64,000 nt of DNA from Candidatus Caccoplasma merdavium (GTDB lineage: Bacteria; Bacteroidota; Bacteroidia; Bacteroidales; UBA11471): NCBI GenBank assembly GCA_018715595.1, contig DVLI01000007.1, positions 1-64,000 on the forward strand, in the 5' to 3' direction. Shown one piece after another: positions 59,218 to 64,000 of the stretch; position 1 is the stretch's first letter; each line of letters begins with the position of its first letter. The position numbers and the translations under genes are program-made. The notes under the pieces are model-generated. The model was not told the origin of the DNA and did not search any database. It was given only the letters and a program-made list of their open reading frames with translations.

Positions 59218-60330
59218 TTATTGATTAAGCTTTTCATACAAATAAGGTAATGGCATGGTATTGCCTATTCTGATAAGTGGTACAGGTTCTTGTTGGAACA
59301 ACTGTATGTAATCAACAGCATCATTCATATTAATGAAGTTAAAAGCCTTACTCTTGGTATGGCTCGCAAAACGGAGATACAAATCTTTACTGCATATATA
59401 AGGCTCTATCATATGGTAGTCTTGAGTCAGTGCCTCATATCCAATAAAAGCCACAAGAATATCATTCTCTATCTTCTTTCCAAGACAATGGCAGATACTT
59501 AAAAGAAAAGCATCTTCAGTCAGAATGAATTTATCGGTAAGTAGAGCGTAGATAAACAAGATGTCTTCAATAGTGTATTCTCCAAAGAGGTGATTTTCTC
59601 TTATCTGGGAGAATCCACAGCTGAAATTATGAATTTTAAGTTGATATGACGGGTGGCAATTATATATGGAATGTTCGCATTCTTCATATAAGAATCTCGC
59701 ATACTTAAAGATTTCAATTCCGCGAAATAGTGGGTTTATATAGCTCTTTCCGGTATAATACCTATCTAAGTATTCATCGAATTCCTTATTGAACGGTATT
59801 TCATTTAACAGAACCCCACATTCAGTATGCAATCCAAAAACCTTTCTATCAAGATAGAACTGTTTAATAAATCCGTTCTTAGGAAAGACGGTAAATAGGT
59901 AATTATCAAGCCCGAACAAACGCCATATATTATTAACAAACGTGCATCTATCGTACAGGTTATTTAAATGAATAACAATTTCACCTTCAGGATGGACAAT
60001 CCCTTTAGGAGTTATCTGCTCATAACAAAATCCCTTAGGGAATATTATTTCTTTAAAATTATATGTCCTAAAGAAATAATCAATAAAGACATCATCAATA
60101 TATTGGTAAATGTGGTCAATCTTACTGCTATTAACAACAGAACCTCCATGAAAGAAATCAGTATGGACATTTAAATCTTTCGCAAGCCCCAAACTCGAAA
60201 TAAAAGATTCCATATGAGACAGAACTTCATTCCTGTCGGTAAACATATTATCCCCTTCTTCTACATAAAAAAATTTATGGAAGTGAAGGTCAGCCACCAA
60301 TTTATCAACAAGTTCAGAACTTCTAATCAT
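59218..60330 (-). CDS. Unrecognised protein in AT-rich island, beside tRNA-Leu
   Basis: The 370-residue protein (ATG 60330 preferred; a TTG five codons upstream is the alternative) belongs to no family I can name. It is soluble, rich in Phe, Tyr, Asp and Ile, with mixed alpha/beta pattern (LGLAKDLNVHTDFFHGGSVV, EGEIVIHLNNLYDRC, YTIEDILFIYALLTDKFILT). No catalytic signature stands out. It is the first gene of a two-gene, AT-rich minus-strand unit that ends before the tRNA-Leu gene, typical of cargo left from a mobile element. Confidence 0.75.
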   Translation of the reverse strand: MIRSSELVDKLVADLHFHKFFYVEEGDNMFTDRNEVLSHMESFISSLGLAKDLNVHTDFFHGGSVVNSSKIDHIYQYIDDVFIDYFFRTYNFKEIIFPKGFCYEQITPKGIVHPEGEIVIHLNNLYDRCTFVNNIWRLFGLDNYLFTVFPKNGFIKQFYLDRKVFGLHTECGVLLNEIPFNKEFDEYLDRYYTGKSYINPLFRGIEIFKYARFLYEECEHSIYNCHPSYQLKIHNFSCGFSQIRENHLFGEYTIEDILFIYALLTDKFILTEDAFLLSICHCLGKKIENDILVAFIGYEALTQDYHMIEPYICSKDLYLRFASHTKSKAFNFINMNDAVDYIQLFQQEPVPLIRIGNTMPLPYLYEKLNQ

Positions 60331-60422
60331 ATTAGTTCGTATCAAATTATTGTTATTTCCTTTTAGAATACCCCTAAGTCACTGCTCTGTGGGAACAAAA
60401 CGGGAACATTCTTAAAAGAATA

Positions 60423-60459
60423 AAAGGATAAGTCGTTTGTTATCAACTACTTATCCTTT
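60423..60459 (-). terminator. Intrinsic terminator of tRNA-Leu
   Basis: AAAGGATAAGT (60423-60433) pairs perfectly with ACTTATCCTTT (60449-60459); on the minus strand it is followed by TTTATTCTTTT. It lies 7 bases beyond the 3' end of the tRNA. Confidence 0.85.
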
Positions 60460-60466
60460 ATCTTCG

Positions 60467-60550
60467 TACCCAGAGCCGGGATCGAACCGGCATGGAAGTG
60501 AATCCACTGGTGTTTGAGACCAGCGCGTCTACCGATTCCGCCATCTGGGC
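60467..60550 (-). tRNA. tRNA-Leu (CAA)
   Basis: The 84-base minus-strand sequence folds as a class II tRNA with a long variable arm: acceptor GCCCAGA with TCTGGGT, anticodon loop CTCAAAC giving anticodon CAA (leucine TTG), and T-arm CCGGTTCGATCCCGG. Its 3' end faces the AT-rich island, as expected for an integration target. CCA is not encoded. Confidence 0.96.
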
Positions 60551-60911
60551 CCGGTAAAGCGTTGCAAAGGTAACGATTCTTTTATAATCCACAAATGTTT
60601 TTGCGTTTTTTTATTTTTCTCTTTCCCGCCGGGTTGTTTTATGGCGACGTGGGGTGGCCGGTAGGGCTGCTCCCTGCCTTGCCGTGGGGTGGAACTTTTG
60701 TCTCGTGTCGGGAGGGTGGGGCGTAATTGTGCGGGTTGGTCGATGGGGTGACGCGGTGGGTTGCCGTGCCGGCTCTTGTTGTGCGGCGTGCGGCTCTTGC
60801 GCGGGGGTGTCGAAAAGGTTGTTTTTTATCTAAAAAAATTCTTTTCGCGGGAGGAAGAGTCCAAATAAAGTAGTATATTAGCCGTATCAACTTTTGATAT
60901 ACATTTCTGGT
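60551..60911. other. Intergenic region between tRNA-Leu and manC
   Basis: 361 bases without a credible gene. It contains the tRNA-Leu promoter at its left end (60565-60595). The minus-strand open frame across it continues antisense through manC and is not coding. No clear promoter for manC was recognised. Confidence 0.6.
60565..60595 (-). promoter_or_regulatory. Promoter of tRNA-Leu
   Basis: On the minus strand TTTG (60595-60592), a 19-base spacer and TACCTTTG (60572-60565) match the Bacteroidota promoter exactly, 15 bases before the mature tRNA. Confidence 0.82.
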
Positions 60912-61991
60912 ATGGGAAACAACCGATATTGTGTGATTATGGCCGGCGGCGTCGGCAGCCGTTTTTGGCCTTTCAGCCGGGCCGACCGCCCCAAACAGTT
61001 CCTCGATCTTTTCGGCATGGGGCGTTCGCTCTTGCAGATGACGTATGACCGTTTTTCCGCTATTGTGCCGCCCGAGCATGTTTTCATCTCGACGCACGAG
61101 CAGTATGTCGACTTGGTCATGGAGCAGTTGCCCCAAGTCCCCCGTGAGCGCATCTTGGCCGAGTCGCAGCGGCGCAACACGGCTCCGTGTGTGGCGTGGG
61201 CGGCTTATCATGTGCGGGCCATCGACCCCGAGGCGACGATGATTGTCTCGCCTTCTGACCATGTGATTTTGCGTGAAGAGGTTTTCAGCGAAGCCATTCG
61301 CCAGGGTATGGATTTTGTCGAGTCGCACCCTTCTCTTCTCACGTTGGGCGTGAAGCCCACGCGGGCCGAGACCGGTTATGGTTACATTCAGATAGGCGAT
61401 GAGTCGTTGGGCGCCATACGTTCGGTGAAGACGTTTACCGAGAAACCCAATCGCGAGTTGGCACAGATTTTTGTCGACAGCGGGGAGTTTTTCTGGAATT
61501 CGGGCATCTTTATTTGGAAGGCTTCGTCGATCATCGATGCCATCGGTCAATATCTGCCCGAGGTTTCGATGCGTTTTGAAACCTGTACCGACAGTTTCGG
61601 CCGTTACGAAAGCGTACCTGTGGTGCAGAAACAACTGGCTGCCTGCCCCAATATCTCTATCGACTTCGGCGTGATGGAGAAGGCCAAGAATGTGTATGTC
61701 TTGTGTGCCGACTTCGGTTGGAGCGACGTGGGTACTTGGGATTCGCTTTTTGCCCTTTCCCAGAAAGATGTGAGCGAGAACGTGGTGCTGCACGGCCGGG
61801 CCACCTGCTACGACAGCCATCGCAATATCATATCGACCAACGAGAAGAAACTGGTTATTCTCGACGGGCTCGAAGATTATATCGTGGCCGACACCGATAA
61901 CGTGTTGCTCATCTGCCGCAAGAGCGAGGAGCAGCGCATACGGCAGTTTGTCAACGATGCCAAGACCCGCTTTGGCAACGAATATACATGA
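60912..61991 (+). CDS. manC: Mannose-1-phosphate guanylyltransferase
   Basis: The enzyme makes GDP-mannose from mannose-1-phosphate and GTP, for capsule, O-antigen or glycoprotein synthesis. The 359-residue protein is the short form without the fused phosphomannose isomerase domain. The nucleotide-binding signature is VIMAGGVGSRFWPFSRADRP with PKQF, followed by QRRNTAPCVAW, SDHVI and FTEKPNRE. The C-terminal beta-helix has DNVLLICRKSEEQRIRQFV. ATG 60912 gives the usual length. It stands alone with its own terminator. Confidence 0.95.
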   Translation: MGNNRYCVIMAGGVGSRFWPFSRADRPKQFLDLFGMGRSLLQMTYDRFSAIVPPEHVFISTHEQYVDLVMEQLPQVPRERILAESQRRNTAPCVAWAAYHVRAIDPEATMIVSPSDHVILREEVFSEAIRQGMDFVESHPSLLTLGVKPTRAETGYGYIQIGDESLGAIRSVKTFTEKPNRELAQIFVDSGEFFWNSGIFIWKASSIIDAIGQYLPEVSMRFETCTDSFGRYESVPVVQKQLAACPNISIDFGVMEKAKNVYVLCADFGWSDVGTWDSLFALSQKDVSENVVLHGRATCYDSHRNIISTNEKKLVILDGLEDYIVADTDNVLLICRKSEEQRIRQFVNDAKTRFGNEYT

Positions 61992-62018
61992 TGCCTTGCC
62001 GGGTATCGACGTTTATGG

Positions 62019-62050
62019 GCGGAGGTGCATGATGCGCTTCCGCTTTTTTT
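62019..62050 (+). terminator. Intrinsic terminator of manC
   Basis: GCGGA (62019-62023) pairs with TCCGC (62039-62043), enclosing GTGCA/TGCGC, then seven T. It lies 28 bases past the manC stop. Confidence 0.75.
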
Positions 62051-62140
62051 GTGATGCGCCGGGCGGTAACGAATGGCCGGGCTAAACAATTTCGCATCGG
62101 GCGATGTTCGTTATAAACAATCGTTTGTAGCTGTCGCGAT

Positions 62141-62608
62141 ATGAAAGAGAATGTAGGTGTGATTTATGATTCCTCGTCCCGTGTTGCCGACGTGGTTGCC
62201 TTGTTGCGCGACCGGTTGTCGCTGAGACGTCGGCAGGTGCGGCCGGTGGCCGGGGTTTCGGCAGGGTGCTTGTTGCCCTGCGAGGTGTTGATGCTGGTTT
62301 CGTGCCGTTGGAGCGAGCCGTTGCTCCCGGGTGAATGGCATGCATTTTTTGAGCATTTCGGTGTCTCGGCGTTTTCGGGGCGGACGTTGGTGCCTGTGGC
62401 GACATCGGTGCCGTTGGCGGTGAGTCTGGCGCCGGCCTTGCGGCGTATGTTGCGGCCGGTGTGCGTGCGCATCATTTCTCCGGTGGAGGTCTTTTTCATA
62501 CCTGAGGGACATTTTGCCGAGGCCGGAAATGATGCGGGAGCGACGCGTCAGGTCGATGAGTGGTTGTCGGTCTTTGTCCGTTGCGGAGAGCCGGCCGATG
62601 AGCGTTAG
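62141..62608 (+). CDS. Degenerate flavodoxin-like protein
   Basis: The 155-residue product has the alternating pattern of a flavodoxin-like fold: VGVIYDSSSRVADVVALLRD at the start (where flavodoxins have the SxTGNT phosphate loop) and VLMLVSCRWSEPLLPGEWHA followed by FSGRTLVPVAT (like the second FMN loop). The phosphate loop lacks the usual Thr-Gly-Asn, so FMN binding is doubtful. It may be a divergent or decaying member. The stop overlaps the convergent serine hydrolase stop by four bases. Confidence 0.5.
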   Translation: MKENVGVIYDSSSRVADVVALLRDRLSLRRRQVRPVAGVSAGCLLPCEVLMLVSCRWSEPLLPGEWHAFFEHFGVSAFSGRTLVPVATSVPLAVSLAPALRRMLRPVCVRIISPVEVFFIPEGHFAEAGNDAGATRQVDEWLSVFVRCGEPADER

Positions 62609-63999
62609 TGTTTCGTCTCAGCGGCGGACGTGAGCGATTGATAGATGACCGATTGTATGCGGGTGCGGATATTCATGTCGAAAAGACGGGTGTTCCATCG
62701 GTGGGGATAGACCCGGTTGCTGAGAAAAATGTAGATGATGTCGTTGTCGGGGTCGACCCAGAAGGCTGTTCCCGTGTAGCCGGTGTGCCCGTAGACCGAG
62801 CAGGGGGCTTCTTCGCAAGTAGGGCTTTTCTGCGGGCTTTCGGTGTCGGGCTTGTCAAAGCCCAGGCCGCGCCGGCTCAGCGTGCTTTTTTCGGTGGTGA
62901 ATTTCTGCACGGTGGTCGGCTCGAAGTAGTCTTCCATGCCATAGCTTCCTCCATTTTGGAGCATCTGCAACACTTTGGCCATGTCCCGGGCGTTGGAAAA
63001 CAATCCGGCATTCCCGCTTACGCCGCCCAGGAAGCAGGCCAGTTCGTCATGGGGGTACCCCACGACGAGTTGCTGCCTGAACAGCCGGTCGTCCTCGGTG
63101 GGGGCTATGGCCGATAGGGGAAATTTCTCTCTCGGTCGAAAGGTCATGTGGTAGGCGCCGAGCGGTTGCAACAGCCGGCGGTCGATAAAGCGGTCGAGCG
63201 GTTCGCCCGAGACTCGCTCGGTGAGCTTTTGCAGAATGACGAAGTTGAGGTCGCTGTATCGGTAGCGGCGGTCACTGCGCGATACCGACAAGATTTTGTG
63301 CCAAATGCTGTCAGCAAGGGTCGGTGTGGCATAAATGCTGTCGGCGATGAGCCGGGGAAAATCCCGCCGTGCGTGGTTGTCGAAGAGCCACGGTTTGAGC
63401 CGGCACCCCTGTTGCACATACCACTCTTTGTCGACTTGTATCGGGTAGTTGCTGTCGCGTCCCCTTTTCAGGAGGGGGGCCGAGTAGCTGTCGGGGTCGA
63501 TGAGCAACCGGCGCAGGGAGATGCCGGCGGGCAGTCCGCTCTCGTGCATCAAGGTCTGGCGCAGCGAGATGGCCGAGAGTCCGTAATCGCGCATCTCGGG
63601 CAGATAGAAGCAGAGCGGGGCGTTGAGGCTCACCTGCTCGTGGTCGTTGAGCCACATGATGGCGGGCAGGGTGCCCATGGCCTTGGTGATGGAGGCCAGG
63701 TCGTAGAGGTCGTTGGTGCTTACCGGGTGGGTTTTCTCATAGTCGAAATGGCCGAAAGCCTTGTCATAGACAATCTTTCCGTGGCGTGTAATGATGATTT
63801 GGCAGCCGGGAAAGGCCATGCTGTCGATGCCTTCGTGTACGATGCTGTCGATGCGAACGAGGGCGCGGCTGTCCATGCCGACCTCTTCGGGGTAGGCGTG
63901 TCCCAGCCGGCATTCGGGAATATATAGGCCGTGTCCCATCGGATAGCGGCCTGTGCTTACCGGGAGCTTACCGTCGGCCGAACTTCCCCCGAAAAGCAC
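62605..63999 (-). CDS. C-terminal part of a GH3/serine-hydrolase fusion, cut by window end
   Basis: The visible 464 residues are open to the window edge, so the start lies outside. The first 30 residues (VLFGG-like LFGGSSADGKLPVSTGRYPM) look like the end of a glycoside hydrolase family 3 domain, followed by a complete beta-lactamase-like serine hydrolase domain: SxxK motif SITK in LYDLASITKAMGT, YxN-type YSDLN, and HTG in YGHTGYTGTAFWVD. Such fusions in Bacteroidota combine a NagZ-like beta-N-acetylglucosaminidase with an esterase or peptidase and act on muropeptides in the periplasm. Function is inferred from the family. Confidence 0.85.
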   Translation of the reverse strand: MLFGGSSADGKLPVSTGRYPMGHGLYIPECRLGHAYPEEVGMDSRALVRIDSIVHEGIDSMAFPGCQIIITRHGKIVYDKAFGHFDYEKTHPVSTNDLYDLASITKAMGTLPAIMWLNDHEQVSLNAPLCFYLPEMRDYGLSAISLRQTLMHESGLPAGISLRRLLIDPDSYSAPLLKRGRDSNYPIQVDKEWYVQQGCRLKPWLFDNHARRDFPRLIADSIYATPTLADSIWHKILSVSRSDRRYRYSDLNFVILQKLTERVSGEPLDRFIDRRLLQPLGAYHMTFRPREKFPLSAIAPTEDDRLFRQQLVVGYPHDELACFLGGVSGNAGLFSNARDMAKVLQMLQNGGSYGMEDYFEPTTVQKFTTEKSTLSRRGLGFDKPDTESPQKSPTCEEAPCSVYGHTGYTGTAFWVDPDNDIIYIFLSNRVYPHRWNTRLFDMNIRTRIQSVIYQSLTSAAETKH

Positions 64000-64000
64000 T

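Noticed and set aside
60639-61820. 393-residue minus-strand ORF
   Set aside because: It is antisense to manC, whose motifs are unmistakable.

Overview
The window reads as chromosomal DNA of a Bacteroidales bacterium (phylum Bacteroidota). The signs are fused SecDF, a TonB receptor/DUF4374/PepSY operon, SprB-era style lipoproteins with acidic residues after the lipobox cysteine, a UbiA-type menaquinone enzyme, succinate dehydrogenase/fumarate reductase in C-A-B order, and several promoters of the phylum-specific form TTTG-N19-20-TAnnTTTG. Shine-Dalgarno sites are not evident. The moderately high GC and protein style suggest a Barnesiella-like lineage, but that is only an inference.

Layout. 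1-7.5 kb: a partial gene, a SulP transporter, an Ig-like lipoprotein and secDF. 7.5-15.4 kb (minus): a decayed ORF, YqaA-type and other membrane proteins, purD, an S9 peptidase, an RlmL-like rRNA methyltransferase and cysE. 15.5-20.7 kb (minus): a three-gene XusABC-like xenosiderophore/iron uptake operon. 20.9-24.4 kb (minus): sdhCAB with a clear promoter and terminator. 24.5-27.3 kb (minus): two rhomboid proteases and a membrane endonuclease/phosphatase-fold protein with overlapping frames. 27.5 kb: an HU gene. 27.9-37.2 kb (minus): S41 protease, coaD, parE, rnr, gyrB, and an operon in which rpsT lies between two identical tRNA-Glu genes. 37.4-38.4 kb: recO and tRNA-Arg.

38.5-44.9 kb is a complete type II-C CRISPR-Cas locus: an array of 18 full 47-bp repeats plus one degenerate repeat with 18 spacers, then cas2, cas1 and a compact cas9 (1139 aa) on the minus strand, and a tracrRNA transcribed away from cas9. 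The most interesting signal is that every repeat contains a Bacteroidota-type promoter (GTTG-N19-TATCTTTG), so each spacer could be transcribed from its own upstream repeat toward the terminator next to cas2. The cas9 and tracrRNA promoters lie back to back.

45-57.9 kb is mostly core metabolism and membrane functions: an MG2-domain protein, queH, eno, pckA, a UbiA/MenA prenyltransferase coupled to a radical SAM gene, a GNAT-like protein, a TRIC channel, a HAD phosphatase, mntP and a DUF1349 protein. 58.0-60.4 kb is an AT-rich accessory island ending beside tRNA-Leu, with a transposase-like zinc-ribbon ORF and two unrecognised genes. 60.9-64 kb holds manC, a flavodoxin-like remnant and the C-terminal part of a GH3/serine-hydrolase fusion cut by the window end.
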